Notes: generated by a model from the letters alone, not told the origin. Shown: positions 7,643-16,726, numbered from the stretch's first letter. The stretch is 64,000 nt of DNA from Alphaproteobacteria bacterium WMHbin7 (GCA_002753155.1 PDZW01000009.1:1-64000); one strand, 5' to 3'. Numbers and translations: made by a program.

Positions 7643-8497
7643 ATGACCTTTCGGCAATATATCGAACTGATGAAATTGCGTATCGGCGTGGTCATCGCGC
7701 TGACCGCCGTGATCGGCTATCTGGCCGTGGCGAGCGACGTGAACGCGGTTCATATGGTTCTGCTGGCCCTGTCCATGTTGCTGGGTTCCTCTTCCTCTTC
7801 GGTTTTCAATCATTTCTATGACCGCGACATCGATCGCAGAATGATGCGCACGTCAAAGCGCCCGCTGGCCAACGATTTGGGCGGGCGTGGCTGGGGTGTG
7901 CTGTTCTTCGCGGCGTCGTTGCTTGTGGTCGGCCTTGTCCTCGCCATGGGCGTCTTCAACGGCATCGTCGCCCTGCATCTCTTCCTGGGCGCCTTCTTCT
8001 ATGGCATTGTTTATACGGTGTGGCTGAAGCGCAAAAGCTGGGTCAACATCATCATTGGCGGTGCCGCTGGCAGCTTTGCCGTGCTGGCGGGCGCTGCCGC
8101 CGTTGATCCCTCGATCTGGCTGCTGCCTACCTTGCTGGCCGTCGTCCTCTTCCTCTGGACGCCCACCCATTTCTGGAGCCTGGCCATTCTTCTGAAGGAA
8201 GATTATGCCAAGGCAGGCATTCCCATGCTGCCGGTTCTGGTGGGCGAGAAGCGCACGGCTCAGGCGATCCTGATCAACAGCGTCCTCTTGGCCCTTTCGG
8301 CCATGGTTCCCTGGGCGATGGGCGAGTTGGGGCCCTTGTATGGCGCCCTGGCCGCCTTGGGCGGGGCTGGACTGCTGGCGGGCAATCTGGCGCTGATCAA
8401 GGATCCCGGACGGATTTGGGCCCGGCGCAACTTCTTCATCTCGATGATTTATTTGATGCTGCTGTTCCTGGCCGTCGTTCTGGACAAGCATCTTTAA
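7643..8497 (+). CDS. ctaB: protoheme IX farnesyltransferase (haem O synthase)
   Basis: 284 residues, about nine helices, UbiA prenyltransferase family. It adds a farnesyl group to haem B to give haem O, the precursor of the haem A used by the oxidase encoded just upstream. The prenyl-diphosphate-binding motif is N56-x3-D60-x3-D64 within NHFYDRDIDRRMMRTSKRPL, and a second loop motif is seen in LWTPTHFWSLAILLKEDY. The ATG at 7643 follows GGGGAGGG by about seven bases. No ctaA (haem A synthase) or ctaG lies in the window. Confidence 0.93.
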   Translation: MTFRQYIELMKLRIGVVIALTAVIGYLAVASDVNAVHMVLLALSMLLGSSSSSVFNHFYDRDIDRRMMRTSKRPLANDLGGRGWGVLFFAASLLVVGLVLAMGVFNGIVALHLFLGAFFYGIVYTVWLKRKSWVNIIIGGAAGSFAVLAGAAAVDPSIWLLPTLLAVVLFLWTPTHFWSLAILLKEDYAKAGIPMLPVLVGEKRTAQAILINSVLLALSAMVPWAMGELGPLYGALAALGGAGLLAGNLALIKDPGRIWARRNFFISMIYLMLLFLAVVLDKHL

Positions 8498-8615
8498 CGG
8501 CTTGTGGTAAATCGGCGCCGATTCCAGGCTCCGATTTGAAGCGCGAAACCGTTCTTTTGATGGTTCCTTGACGTTCATGTGGAATTGCCAATTTCGTAGA
8601 GGCTGATCAACGGAC

Positions 8616-8709
8616 TGTCATGCCCGGCCTTGTGCCGGGCATCCACGCCTTGCCATTTGATATCCTTGCTGAGAAATCGTGGATGGCCGGGTCAAGCCCG
8701 GCCATGACG
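8616..8709. repeat. intergenic inverted-repeat element
   Basis: Two 32-base arms (8616-8647 and 8678-8709) are inverted copies matching at 26 positions, separated by 30 bases. Each arm is itself a hairpin: GCCCGGC-CTTGT-GCCGGGC and GGCCGGG-TCAAG-CCCGGCC. The wording (TCATGCCCGGC, CGTGGATGGCCGGG) is that of a short palindromic repeat I know from intergenic regions of many Alphaproteobacteria. It lies between the convergent ctaB and the Sel1/SPOR gene and may also limit read-through. No gene is seen in 8498-8771. Confidence 0.75.
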
Positions 8710-8771
8710 GGGTGATTATGCAAGCTTCCGCTTGCGACGTCGAAGAGCCGCTCCTTACAAGGGGGCGGTTT

Positions 8772-9854
8772 TCAGGGCGGAACGGTCGAGCAATCCTTGA
8801 CCTTCCGCTCCTTTAGCCGAGCGCACAGGACCTCGGCTTCTTCGGCCGTTGCAAAGGGGCCCATCAGGGCGGTAAAGCCCGCCTCGCCATGGATGATCGA
8901 TACTTCCAGGTCGCTCAAAAGATCCGCCATTTCGAAACGCAGGCGGCTGGCCTCCTTGGCGATCTCGCTTTGCCTATAACCGCTGGCCAATTGAATCTTA
9001 TAGCCGCCGTGGGTCATCTTGCGGGGCGCTGGCAAGGCTGGATAAGGACTGGCCTTATCGCTACTCTTCTGTGCGCCAGCCGGGCGCGCTGCCTGTAAGG
9101 GCGTAGGCGTTTCCGGGAAAGTCTGTGCGGCGGGTGGAGGCGCCATGGTCGCTATGGCCGCCTCGGGCCTAGCAACAAAGCGCTGGGCGCTGGCCAATGG
9201 CAACTTGGATTTGCGTCCCAGCTTTTTGATCAGAAGATCCCTGGGGGCGACGGCTTCCTTTACGCCGGATTTGGCGGCGATGGCCAGCCACATAACGGCA
9301 TTCTCAGGGTTTGCCTTTAGATTCTGGCCACCCGAACTGAGCAGACGGCCCAAATTATACTGCGCCTCGCCATTGCCTTGGCGGGCGGCGCGTTCCAGCC
9401 ACTGGGCGGCGGCTTTGGCATCTCTGCCGGTTCCAGTTCCACTGGCCAGGGCGATGCCCAGATTATTCTGTGCCGCAGCCACACCTTGACTGGCCGCGCG
9501 CCGGTACCAGACCAGGGCCTGGGCGGGGTCGGGTTTGGCGCCGATTCCCCGGGCGGCCACGTCGCCCAAAGCCATCGCCGCCTCGGCATGATTGTTATGT
9601 GCGGCTCGGGTCAGCCATTTGCGGGCCTCCTGCGGGTCTTGGGGAACGCCATGTCCTATCAGGTAAAGACCGCCGATCAGATACTGCGCCGCCGGGTCCT
9701 GATCCTCGGCCAAGGGCAAAAGCTCGTAGAAGGCCTGTTCATACGAGCCCCTGGCGATCAGGGCTCTGGCGCTTGCCACATCAGCCAGGGCGGGCAACGG
9801 TGCGGCCAGAAGCGCTGCCGCCAGAACAAGTCGGCGGGCAAACGGCGGGGGCAT
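8772..9854 (-). CDS. Sel1-repeat and SPOR-domain secreted protein
   Basis: 360 residues: signal peptide (1-24, ending PALA-D), about four Sel1-type TPR repeats (about 55-205, with the recurrent A-x-x-x-LG and A-x-x-W-x-x-x-A-A spacing), a Pro/Ala-rich linker (about 230-280) and a C-terminal SPOR domain (about 285-358, GGYKIQLASGYRQSE onward). SPOR domains bind denuded peptidoglycan glycans at the division site; Sel1 repeats bind proteins. The product is therefore a periplasmic, septum-associated protein. Its gene is 3 bases upstream of a GST gene's stop on the same strand, the end of a leftward nudix-gst-sel1 unit. Confidence 0.88.
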   Translation of the reverse strand: MPPPFARRLVLAAALLAAPLPALADVASARALIARGSYEQAFYELLPLAEDQDPAAQYLIGGLYLIGHGVPQDPQEARKWLTRAAHNNHAEAAMALGDVAARGIGAKPDPAQALVWYRRAASQGVAAAQNNLGIALASGTGTGRDAKAAAQWLERAARQGNGEAQYNLGRLLSSGGQNLKANPENAVMWLAIAAKSGVKEAVAPRDLLIKKLGRKSKLPLASAQRFVARPEAAIATMAPPPAAQTFPETPTPLQAARPAGAQKSSDKASPYPALPAPRKMTHGGYKIQLASGYRQSEIAKEASRLRFEMADLLSDLEVSIIHGEAGFTALMGPFATAEEAEVLCARLKERKVKDCSTVPP

Positions 9855-9857
9855 GGT

Positions 9858-10475
9858 TCAGGCCTTCGGCTTGGTGGAAAGGAAGGCGGGCTCGTTCTGA
9901 AGATGAAGGGCCAGCCTTCTCAGTCTGGGCAAATTCACATCCTTGAGAAGGTTGGGCAGTGCTGTGTCTGCGAAATCAAGAGCGGCGACGGCGGAAATAT
10001 CGGCCTGGGTCATGCGCCCCAGGGCAAGCCAGGGGCCCTTGGAGTCAGCCTGGGAATTCAGGGCTTCAAGCCCGGCCAGGGTTTGATCCTCAAGCATGTT
10101 GAGCCAGGGCGGATGGCGGGTTTCCGCAGGCCTGCGCGTGCGCTCGTAATAGGCGGCAACCGATTTTTCCATCACTCCCAGGGCCAGCGACACCAGCCTC
10201 AGAATGTGGCGCCGCTCAGGCCCGCTGGCAGGAATCAGGGACCGATCCGGCCCCACCGTCTCGTCGAGATAGTCCAGGATCGCCGAACTGTCGATAAGGC
10301 TCTCGCCCGTATCCAACACCAGGGCGGGAACGCGCCCCAGGGGATTGTATTGGCGGATTTCCAGGGCATCGGTGGCGGTGGACAGTTGCTTGCGCTCGTA
10401 GGTAAAGCCAAGCACATCCAGAGAAATCGCCACGCGCCTGGTGAAGGGCGACAAATCGCGTCCGATCAGAATCAT
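9858..10475 (-). CDS. glutathione S-transferase family protein
   Basis: 205 residues. The N-terminal thioredoxin-like half starts MILIGRDLSPFTRRVAISLD, with Ser-Pro-Phe-Thr where the catalytic Ser of beta/zeta/theta-like GSTs lies. The cis-proline strand (GRVPALVL) and the ESLIDSSAILDYLDE glutathione-contact segment follow; the C-terminal half is helical. It is likely cytosolic; substrate is not predictable. The ATG at 10475 is favoured over a TTG four codons upstream because of the adjacent GGGGG. It lies 22 bases downstream of the Nudix gene and 3 bases before the Sel1/SPOR gene. Confidence 0.9.
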   Translation of the reverse strand: MILIGRDLSPFTRRVAISLDVLGFTYERKQLSTATDALEIRQYNPLGRVPALVLDTGESLIDSSAILDYLDETVGPDRSLIPASGPERRHILRLVSLALGVMEKSVAAYYERTRRPAETRHPPWLNMLEDQTLAGLEALNSQADSKGPWLALGRMTQADISAVAALDFADTALPNLLKDVNLPRLRRLALHLQNEPAFLSTKPKA

Positions 10476-10497
10476 CGATACCCCCAATTGCTCTCTC

Positions 10498-11046
10498 TCA
10501 TTCTTTTCCCAAGCGATGGCGCCAGTCTTCCGGCACGCCCTGAATCTGGCAAAGTGGCTTGTCTTTCATGGCCTGCCAATGTTCCAGCGACCAGCGGACA
10601 TTGGGAAAAGCCAGATCGTTCCAGGGAATGTCGTTCCAGGAGAACAGGCCCACTTCCAGGCTTTCCGGCCCCGGCTCGAAGCGGGGCGCGGTCATTCTGG
10701 CGCGATAGACCAGATGGACCTGTCCGATCACCGGAATGCTGTAGAGAGCCAAAAGACCGTCCAGTTCAACTTCGGCCCGGGCCTCTTCCCAGACTTCGCG
10801 GATTGCCCCCTCTTCGGTCGTCTCATTCATCTCAAGAAAGCCCGCGGGCGGCGTCCAGAAACCCCTGCGCGGTTCGATGGCGCGCTTGCAAAGCAAGAAG
10901 CGGTCTTCCCAACTGCAAATGGCGCCAACCACGACTCGCGGATTTTCATAGGCGACATAGCCGCAATCCGGGCAGGTCAGCCGGGGCTTGTCGTCACCCT
11001 CAGGCACCTGATGCACACTTGGACCTGTCGGTTTTTTCCCCAGCAT
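10498..11046 (-). CDS. Nudix hydrolase with N-terminal zinc-ribbon-like segment
   Basis: 182 residues. CPDCGYVAYENPRVVVGAI (about 25-43) is half of a zinc-ribbon plus the strand entering the Nudix fold, as in NudC-like and related ADP-ribose/NADH pyrophosphatases. The Nudix box is intact: G-x5-E-x7-REVWEEA (GFLEMNETTEEGAIREVWEE). Such enzymes cleave X-linked nucleoside diphosphates with Mg2+. It is the first gene of a leftward group with the GST and Sel1/SPOR genes. Substrate unknown. Confidence 0.9.
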   Translation of the reverse strand: MLGKKPTGPSVHQVPEGDDKPRLTCPDCGYVAYENPRVVVGAICSWEDRFLLCKRAIEPRRGFWTPPAGFLEMNETTEEGAIREVWEEARAEVELDGLLALYSIPVIGQVHLVYRARMTAPRFEPGPESLEVGLFSWNDIPWNDLAFPNVRWSLEHWQAMKDKPLCQIQGVPEDWRHRLGKE

Positions 11047-11064
11047 GGAGGCAGTTTGGCCAGA

Positions 11065-11289
11065 TTAGGCCAGGATGTCGAGATAATGCCCGCGCGCGAC
11101 ATCCATTTTCTCAGGCCTGTCTCCTGTAAGTCCAAGATTCCTTTGGCGAAACTCGTATGGTGCGGTACCGGGGGCGGGTGCGGTTTTCTTGCGCGAAGAT
11201 CCGGTGCTGCCAGGCAATATGGATCGCGCCCCGAGCGCACTGGCGCTGGAGCTGGAGGAGCTTTCCGTCCGTTCGATCGATTCTGCCAC
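11065..11289 (-). CDS. possible small uncharacterised protein downstream of the YjfB-like gene
   Basis: A 74-residue open frame from a GTG, six bases after the stop of the YjfB-like gene. It has a serine run near the N-terminus and a charged C-terminal half ending VARGHYLDILA. No ribosome site is evident and I recognise no family. Its placement directly behind a motility-type gene and the helix-like C-terminal end make it plausible, but it could be chance coding. Confidence 0.35.
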   Translation of the reverse strand: MAESIERTESSSSSSASALGARSILPGSTGSSRKKTAPAPGTAPYEFRQRNLGLTGDRPEKMDVARGHYLDILA

Positions 11290-11295
11290 GCTTGG

Positions 11296-11505
11296 CTAAA
11301 CCGTCATATTGACCTGGGTCCCCTTATGCCCGCCAGCATTCAAGGCGGACTGTTGGTTAAGGACCTTGGTCTGTTGCACACTCTGATCAACCAGGCTGAC
11401 GACAAGCTGTTCGGCCTGCGACTGCAGCTTAAGGCTCATCAACGTCATATGGTCGCGTCCCTGCCCGGCCGCTGCCGAGGTAAGGGACGTTGCGAGATCG
11501 GACAT
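11296..11505 (-). CDS. YjfB-like putative motility protein
   Basis: 69 residues from the ATG at 11505: MSDLATSLTSAAAGQ... then a Gln/Leu-rich helical segment with ALKLQSQAEQLVVSLVDQS-type spacing and the tail ALNAGGHKGTQVNMTV. This matches the small YjfB family (putative motility proteins; short helical polypeptides with a glycine-containing hydrophobic C-terminus), which occur near flagellar and chemotaxis genes. The molecular role of the family is unknown. A longer frame upstream is possible but lacks support. Confidence 0.65.
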   Translation of the reverse strand: MSDLATSLTSAAAGQGRDHMTLMSLKLQSQAEQLVVSLVDQSVQQTKVLNQQSALNAGGHKGTQVNMTV

Positions 11506-11609
11506 GGCTTCTGCCTCCGCCAACTTCGCGGCGATTGTACCATGACGGGATGGGGTTCTCAAGAAAAGGCGCTCTTGAGCTTTGGCCACAGGCCCCCCAC
11601 CTAGACATT

Positions 11610-12305
11610 ATGATCGAGCTTCGTCCCTTTGCCCGCCTGGGCCGCTTTGAGAACGACTGGCTGTCGGCCCGCTATCATTTCAGCTTTGCCGACTATGTCG
11701 ATCCTCTTCGACTGAACTGGGGCAGGCTTCGGGTCTGGAACGACGATCTGATACGACCGGGCACCGGCTTTCCGCCGCATGGGCACCGCGACATGGAAAT
11801 CGTCACCTATATCCGCCAGGGTGTGCTGTCCCATGAGGATGGAATGGGCAATCGGGGCCGCACTGTCGCGGGCGATGTGCAGGTGATGAGTGCGGGCAGC
11901 GGCATCGTCCATTCCGAACTCAACCGCGAGATCGGGGATGCCCTGATCTTTCAAATATGGATTCAAACGGCGCACAGAAACGCCCAGCCCAGATGGGAGA
12001 ACAAGCGTTTTCCCGACGGTCATCGGGCGGGAAAATGGGTGGCGCTGGCCTCGGGCCGTCCGGGCGATGGCGAAGCCCTGGCGATCAACCAGGACGCCGC
12101 CGTGCTGGGGGCGCATCTCGAAACGGGCCAAAGCGTCGATTACGGGTTTAAGGGCCGCTACGGCTATCTGGTGCCCGCCACCGGCAGCGTGCGCGTGAAT
12201 GGAACCTTGGTGGAAGCGCGCGACGGGTTGGCCGTGGTCGACGAGGAGCGCCTTGTCTTCGAAGCCCTGGAGCCAAGCGAGCTGGTGCTGGTGGAGACGG
12301 TTTAG
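11610..12305 (+). CDS. pirin family protein (bicupin, YhhW-like)
   Basis: 231 residues with the pirin N-terminal cupin: GTGFPPHGHRDMEIVTYIRQ supplies two of the metal-binding His, and HEDGMGNRG with SGIVHSELN gives the rest. Members bind Fe(II) or Ni; E. coli YhhW degrades quercetin in vitro, and others act as redox-sensing cofactors. The C-terminal cupin lacks obvious metal ligands, as is usual. The ATG at 11610 was chosen because the homologous N-terminus (MIELRPFARLGRFENDWL) begins there; upstream residues have no similarity to the family. Confidence 0.92.
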   Translation: MIELRPFARLGRFENDWLSARYHFSFADYVDPLRLNWGRLRVWNDDLIRPGTGFPPHGHRDMEIVTYIRQGVLSHEDGMGNRGRTVAGDVQVMSAGSGIVHSELNREIGDALIFQIWIQTAHRNAQPRWENKRFPDGHRAGKWVALASGRPGDGEALAINQDAAVLGAHLETGQSVDYGFKGRYGYLVPATGSVRVNGTLVEARDGLAVVDEERLVFEALEPSELVLVETV

Positions 12306-12309
12306 AGAG

Positions 12310-12774
12310 TTACTGGCACGTCCGGTAATCCATCAGAATTTCAGGCTTATAGCGTGCCGACAGGGTGGTGAAGGCCTTGAAGCCCTTTTTCTCGATGTCT
12401 TGAAGCTGTCGCTTGGTCTGTATGCAATCGATATCGGAAAGGTAATAATCGCGGTAACGCATGATGATGCGTCCGTTCCAGGCCTCGATATAGGATTTGA
12501 AGGTCTGGGGAAATTCTCGCTCGAAGGTCTTGGCCCGGCTGTCCGTCATCTTCTGGAACTGGCCTGTCTGCGTGGCGTCGATGCGCCGCCATATCGCCAG
12601 CGTCCCCGCATTATAGGGTGGCTCGTCGCAGCGAAAAGCGAATTCGCGCAGCCTAATACCGTGCCGGATCTGCCATTCCACCGTCTGTTCCGCCTTGGTC
12701 ATGCAGCCCTTGGGCTTGGCAAAGGCCAGGGACGGGTCGGCCAGCAGGAGCATCAAGATCAACAGGGCTCTCAT
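12310..12774 (-). CDS. small secreted protein of unknown function
   Basis: 154 residues starting [23 protein letters not shown]: a clear Sec signal peptide with an AFA-K cleavage site near residue 18. The mature part has four cysteines, including the C-terminal TCQ, suggesting two disulfides in the periplasm. It is helical and charged, and I recognise no domain. Its start codon overlaps the stop of the upstream cobA-type gene by ATGA (12771-12774), so it is translationally coupled to it; the link to corrin synthesis is unexplained. It converges on the pirin gene. Confidence 0.75.
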   Translation of the reverse strand: MRALLILMLLLADPSLAFAKPKGCMTKAEQTVEWQIRHGIRLREFAFRCDEPPYNAGTLAIWRRIDATQTGQFQKMTDSRAKTFEREFPQTFKSYIEAWNGRIIMRYRDYYLSDIDCIQTKRQLQDIEKKGFKAFTTLSARYKPEILMDYRTCQ

Positions 12775-13526
12775 GGTTGCAATCTGCCCCGCAAGGCCAC
12801 GTTGGGGCCGATGACCACCAGGGCCGGGGTGGGCAGTTTTGTCGCTCCGGCAGCGGCACACAAGGCGCTTAATGGGGCGGTCAGCACTTGCTGATCGGCC
12901 AATGCTGCCCGGCTGACGATGGCGGCAGGCGTTTCTGGGTCGCGTCCGGATTTCAACAGACGCGCGATCAATTCCGGCAGGGTTTCGATCGCCATATAGA
13001 AAACCAGCATGCTCGCCGAGCGGCCCAGCCCTTCCACATCCAGCCTGGGATCAAGCTTTCCATCGGGGCCATGGCCGGTGGCAAGAGCTACCGACGGCAC
13101 CTCTTTGCTGGTCAGCGGAATGCCGGCCAGAGCCAGTCCCCCGATGCCCGCCGTGACGCCGGGAACGAGGCGAAAGGCAATGCCCGCTTCTGCCAGGGCC
13201 AATGCTTCCTCGGCTCCTCTTGCAAAGACGAAGGGATCGCCGCCTTTCAGGCGCACCACGCGCTTTCCCGCCTTGGCATGCTCGATCATCAGGGCGGAAA
13301 TCGTTTCCTGCACGGGTGAGGTGCGCCCCGCCCTTTTGCCCATGGCGATGCGCTCTACATTTTCAGGGATCATCTCCAACACACCATCGCCCACCAGGGC
13401 GTCGTGAATCACCACATCGGCGCGTTGCAAGGCATGATGGGCCAGCAGCGTGACCAGACCGGGATCGCCCGGCCCCGCCCCCACCAGCCAGACTGTGCCG
13501 GGCGTGATGTCGGGAAAGGGGATCAT
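12771..13526 (-). CDS. cobA: uroporphyrinogen-III C-methyltransferase
   Basis: 251 residues. SUMT methylates uroporphyrinogen III at C2 and C7 with two SAM to make precorrin-2, the branch into cobalamin and sirohaem. Family marks: [15 protein letters not shown] (13-27), the [10 protein letters not shown] strand, [16 protein letters not shown] (about 92-107), [19 protein letters not shown] (about 120-138) and the PAAIVSRA strand. It lacks the CysG dehydrogenase/chelatase part. The start at 13526 overlaps the stop of the CreA-type gene (ATGA). Other cob/cbi genes lie just beyond on both strands. Confidence 0.93.
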   Translation of the reverse strand: MIPFPDITPGTVWLVGAGPGDPGLVTLLAHHALQRADVVIHDALVGDGVLEMIPENVERIAMGKRAGRTSPVQETISALMIEHAKAGKRVVRLKGGDPFVFARGAEEALALAEAGIAFRLVPGVTAGIGGLALAGIPLTSKEVPSVALATGHGPDGKLDPRLDVEGLGRSASMLVFYMAIETLPELIARLLKSGRDPETPAAIVSRAALADQQVLTAPLSALCAAAGATKLPTPALVVIGPNVALRGRLQP

Positions 13527-13984
13527 TTTCCCCAGGGCATGATGGGAACGCTGGAGATGGCGTTCTTGGGCGAGCCCTCGATGATGCGGTCGGAATAGAC
13601 CAGATAGACCAGCACATTGCGCTTCTTGTCGAAAAAGCGCACGACCTGCATGGTCTTGAACAAAAGCGAGGTGTCTTGCTTGAAGACGGTGTCGCCGTCC
13701 TTGAATTCCTTTAAGAACTTGATCGGCCCCACCTGACGGCAGGCAATCGAGGCATCGGACGGATCTTCGGCCAGGCCGAGGCCTCCCGAAATGCCGCCCT
13801 GCTTGGCGCGGCTGAGATGGCAGGTCACGCCCTCGATCTTGGGGTCGTCGAAGGCCTCGATGACGATCTTGCTGTTGGGTCCCAGCATTTTGAAAACCGT
13901 GCTGACCGAGCCGATTTCCTCGGCCCCGGCCGGGGCGGCCAGAACAAGGGCAAGGCCCATGCCAAGCAAAAACGGGTGTTTCAT
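13523..13984 (-). CDS. CreA family periplasmic protein
   Basis: 153 residues with a signal peptide (1-21, ending PAGA-E) and a mature domain that matches the CreA family: [45 protein letters not shown] and the end [20 protein letters not shown]. CreA is a conserved secreted protein of unknown function with two Cys that can pair. It is the first gene of a leftward trio (creA, cobA, secreted protein) with ATGA overlaps throughout. An ATG two codons upstream is also possible. Confidence 0.9.
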   Translation of the reverse strand: MKHPFLLGMGLALVLAAPAGAEEIGSVSTVFKMLGPNSKIVIEAFDDPKIEGVTCHLSRAKQGGISGGLGLAEDPSDASIACRQVGPIKFLKEFKDGDTVFKQDTSLLFKTMQVVRFFDKKRNVLVYLVYSDRIIEGSPKNAISSVPIMPWGK

Positions 13985-14035
13985 GATCATCTCTCTGTTT
14001 GCGGTTAGGGGCAGACCCCCTCAATATAGTCACAA

Positions 14036-15070
14036 ATGAGCGAAATGCGAAAAGGATGGACGACAGGGGCCTGTGCGGCGGCGGCGGCACGGGGGGCGGC
14101 CCTTTTCCTGCAAGCGGGAAGCTGGCCCGATTGCGTGACCATTCGCCTTCCCAAAGGGGTCGAAGCCAGTTTTCCCTTGGCAGAGAGGAGGAGCGGGCCC
14201 GGCTGGGCCGAAGCCGGGGTGATCAAGGATGCGGGTGACGATCCGGACGTGACGCATGGCGCCCTGGTCCTGGCCCGCCTTGAGCCCGGCCAGCCCGGAT
14301 CGGGGCTGATCTTCAAGGCAGGCGAGGGGGTTGGAACCGCCACACTTCCCGGACTGCCCATTGCCGTCGGCGAGGCAGCCATTACGCCGGGACCACGCGA
14401 TCAGATCGCTAGGAATCTGGCAGCCTTCGGCAGCGACTTCGTCGTCACCCTGTCCATTCCGGGCGGGGCTGAACTTGCCAAGAAAACCATGAATGCCCGG
14501 CTGGGCGTGATGGGGGGATTGTCGATCCTGGGAACGACCGGGGTGGTGACGCCATATTCCAATGCCGCCTGGATCGGGGCGATTCACCGAGGCATCGATG
14601 TCGCACTTGCAAACAGTGTTGCGCATGTTGCCGCAGCCACCGGGGCGGCATCGGAGCGCGCTGCCAGGAATCGCCATGGCTTAAGCGAGATGGCTTTGAT
14701 CGATATCGGAGGCTTTGCGGGCGCCTTCTTGAAATATGTGAAGCGCCACGCCTTTGCGCGCGTCACATTGGCCGGGGGCTTTGCCAAGATCGGCAAGCTG
14801 GCAGCGGGCAATCTTGACCTGCATTCCAAGAAAAGCAGCGTCGATATCGCCTTTCTGGCCGGGTTTCTGCCCGAGGGCGAGCGGCGGGAGCGCGGGCTGA
14901 AAGCCGTCGCCGCCGCCCAGCTTCTGGAGATCGCCGGGGATTTTCCGCTGGCCGATGTCGTGGCCAGCAAGGCCCTTGATGTCGCGCAAGGCGTTCTTGG
15001 ACGCACGGATATATCCTTGGATATTCTGGTGGTGGATCGTTCAGGAAAAGTGATCGGCCATGCGTCCTAA
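14036..15070 (+). CDS. cbiD: cobalt-precorrin-5B C1-methyltransferase
   Basis: 344 residues. CbiD methylates C1 of the corrin ring with SAM during the oxygen-independent (cobalt-early) route; many Alphaproteobacteria use CbiD in place of CobF. The hallmark start KGWTTGACAAAAARGAAL is present (residues 6-23), then TPGPRDQIARNLA, GGLSILGTTGVVTPYSN and ARVTLAGGFAKIGKLAAGNLDLHS. It diverges from creA across about 50 bases and overlaps the following cobK gene by 11 bases. Confidence 0.95.
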   Translation: MSEMRKGWTTGACAAAAARGAALFLQAGSWPDCVTIRLPKGVEASFPLAERRSGPGWAEAGVIKDAGDDPDVTHGALVLARLEPGQPGSGLIFKAGEGVGTATLPGLPIAVGEAAITPGPRDQIARNLAAFGSDFVVTLSIPGGAELAKKTMNARLGVMGGLSILGTTGVVTPYSNAAWIGAIHRGIDVALANSVAHVAAATGAASERAARNRHGLSEMALIDIGGFAGAFLKYVKRHAFARVTLAGGFAKIGKLAAGNLDLHSKKSSVDIAFLAGFLPEGERRERGLKAVAAAQLLEIAGDFPLADVVASKALDVAQGVLGRTDISLDILVVDRSGKVIGHAS

Positions 15071-15818
15071 GATTCTCATTCTCGGCGGAACGATGGAGGC
15101 GGCAGCACTGGCGCACGAAATCGACGGCGAATTCGGCCAAGCCGTCGAGCTTGTTTCCTCGCTGGCGGGGCAAACCAGTATCTTGCCGGACTTGCCCGGT
15201 CAGGTGCGTCAAGGCGGGTTCGGCGGCACCGAAGGATTGACGGCCTATCTGCGTCATGAATCCATCCGCGCCGTCATCGATGCAACGCATCCCTTCGCCG
15301 CCCTCATTTCCGACCATGCAAGACAGGCCTGCCGGAATGCGGGTGTGCCGCTGGCCTGTCTTGAGCGTGCTTCCTGGCCTAGAGAGGCGGGGGATCGCTG
15401 GGTCATGGCCCCCACGATGGCCGAGGCGGCAAGGCTTCTGCCCAGTCTGGGCAGGCGGGTCTTCCTGACCATCGGCAGAAAGGAGCTGGATGTCTTTGCA
15501 GGCATAAGAGACGTTTGGTTTCTGGTGCGCCTGATCGAGCTGCCCCAACATCCTTTGCCGCCATTGTGGGAGATTGTGCAGGGGCGTCCGCCCTTCAGCC
15601 CCGAGGCCGAGGTTCAACTGATGCAACAGCACAGAATAGATCTTCTGGTCACCAAGGCCAGCGGCGGGAGTGCTACCTATGGCAAGATTGAGGCGGCCAG
15701 AAGCATGGGCCTGCCCGTTTTGATGATCGAACGGCCTCAGTCAGGCAAGGGCGAATGCCTTGTGTCGATCGATGGGGCCATCGACTGGATCAGGCGCCGT
15801 CTTTTTTCCCCGCCCTGA
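15060..15818 (+). CDS. cobK: precorrin-6A reductase
   Basis: 252 residues. CobK/CbiJ reduces precorrin-6A with NADPH. The N-terminus (ILILGGTMEAAALAHEI) is the family's nucleotide-binding strand-loop; the RAVIDATHPFA motif (about 78-88), RRVFLTIGRKELDVFAG and DLLVTKASGGSATYGKIEAA (C-terminal) are all diagnostic. It overlaps the cbiD end and converges on cobM, the two 3' ends overlapping by 29 bases. Confidence 0.94.
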   Translation: MRPKILILGGTMEAAALAHEIDGEFGQAVELVSSLAGQTSILPDLPGQVRQGGFGGTEGLTAYLRHESIRAVIDATHPFAALISDHARQACRNAGVPLACLERASWPREAGDRWVMAPTMAEAARLLPSLGRRVFLTIGRKELDVFAGIRDVWFLVRLIELPQHPLPPLWEIVQGRPPFSPEAEVQLMQQHRIDLLVTKASGGSATYGKIEAARSMGLPVLMIERPQSGKGECLVSIDGAIDWIRRRLFSPP

Positions 15819-16560
15819 ATTCGGTCGAGAAATCGGCGGCATAAAGACGGCTTTCGCGAAAAGTCTCATGACCCAGAACGCGGCCCACCAGCACCAGGGC
15901 GGTTTTGGTGATCCCTGCCGATTTGACCTGATCGCGAATGGTGCAAAGGGTGCCCCGAAGGATCAATTCGTCGGGCCAACTGGCGCGATAGACCACCGCT
16001 ACCGGGCAATCATCGCCGTAAAGCGGAACAAGCGTCTCCACCACATGCTTGAGGTTGGAAGCCGACAGATGCAAGGCCAGCGTTGCTCCGCTTTTGCCCA
16101 GCGTCGCCAAATCCTCGCCTTCGGGCATGCCGGTGGATTTGACGGCGGTGCGCGTGATGATTACCGTCTGCGAAACTTCGGGCAGCGTCAGCTCCATTTG
16201 CAGGGCAGCGGCGGCGGCCGCAAAGCTGGGCACGCCGGGCGTCACGTCATAGGGGATGGACAGGGCATCCAGCCTGCGCATCTGCTCGGCGATGGCGCCG
16301 TAAAGCGAGGGATCACCCGAATGGACGCGGGCGACGTCCAGGCCCTTGTCGTGCGCGGCCTTCATTTCCGCAATCGTTTCGTCAAGGTCAAGCCGGGCCG
16401 TATCGATGATACGAGCATCCTTCGGCGCCTCGGCAACCACTTCTGCCGGAACCAGCGATCCGGCATAAAGCACGACAGGACAGCGGCGGATAAGATTAAG
16501 CCCCCTGACGGTGATCAGATCGGGCGCACCCGGACCAGCACCAATGAAATGAACGGTCAT
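15790..16560 (-). CDS. cobM: precorrin-4 C11-methyltransferase
   Basis: 256 residues, a SAM-dependent tetrapyrrole methylase acting at C11. Marks: VHFIGAGPGAPDLITVRG (3-20), VLYAGSLVPAEVV, RVHSGDPSLYGAIAEQ (about 77-92), YDVTPGVPSFAAAAAAL and TRTAVKSTGMPEGEDL, the last being specific to CobM/CbiF. With cobA, cbiD and cobK it covers part of corrin ring synthesis; the remaining cob genes must lie elsewhere. Convergent overlap with cobK. Confidence 0.95.
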   Translation of the reverse strand: MTVHFIGAGPGAPDLITVRGLNLIRRCPVVLYAGSLVPAEVVAEAPKDARIIDTARLDLDETIAEMKAAHDKGLDVARVHSGDPSLYGAIAEQMRRLDALSIPYDVTPGVPSFAAAAAALQMELTLPEVSQTVIITRTAVKSTGMPEGEDLATLGKSGATLALHLSASNLKHVVETLVPLYGDDCPVAVVYRASWPDELILRGTLCTIRDQVKSAGITKTALVLVGRVLGHETFRESRLYAADFSTEFRAGKKDGA

Positions 16561-16726
16561 GGCCTATTCCTGCTGCTGGCTTCTGCTTGGAATTGCTTGG
16601 TCTGATCGGGCATTCGGCTTGGTACCATACTTGCTACGCAGGGGCAAGGCAGCAGCCCAGATATGCTGTTGCTGACGGCCTTCTTGAAGACGTACAATCC
16701 TTGCTGCCAAGCGGAGGTGACGTGTC

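Noticed and set aside
9378-11129. Long rightward open frame opposite Sel1/SPOR, GST and Nudix genes
   Set aside because: Its residues are low-complexity Gly/Arg/Gln-rich and the opposite strand carries three well-recognised protein families.
12771-14090. Apparent fusion of CobA with an upstream segment in one frame
   Set aside because: CreA is encoded in another frame across 13523-13984, so the two are separate genes with an ATGA overlap.
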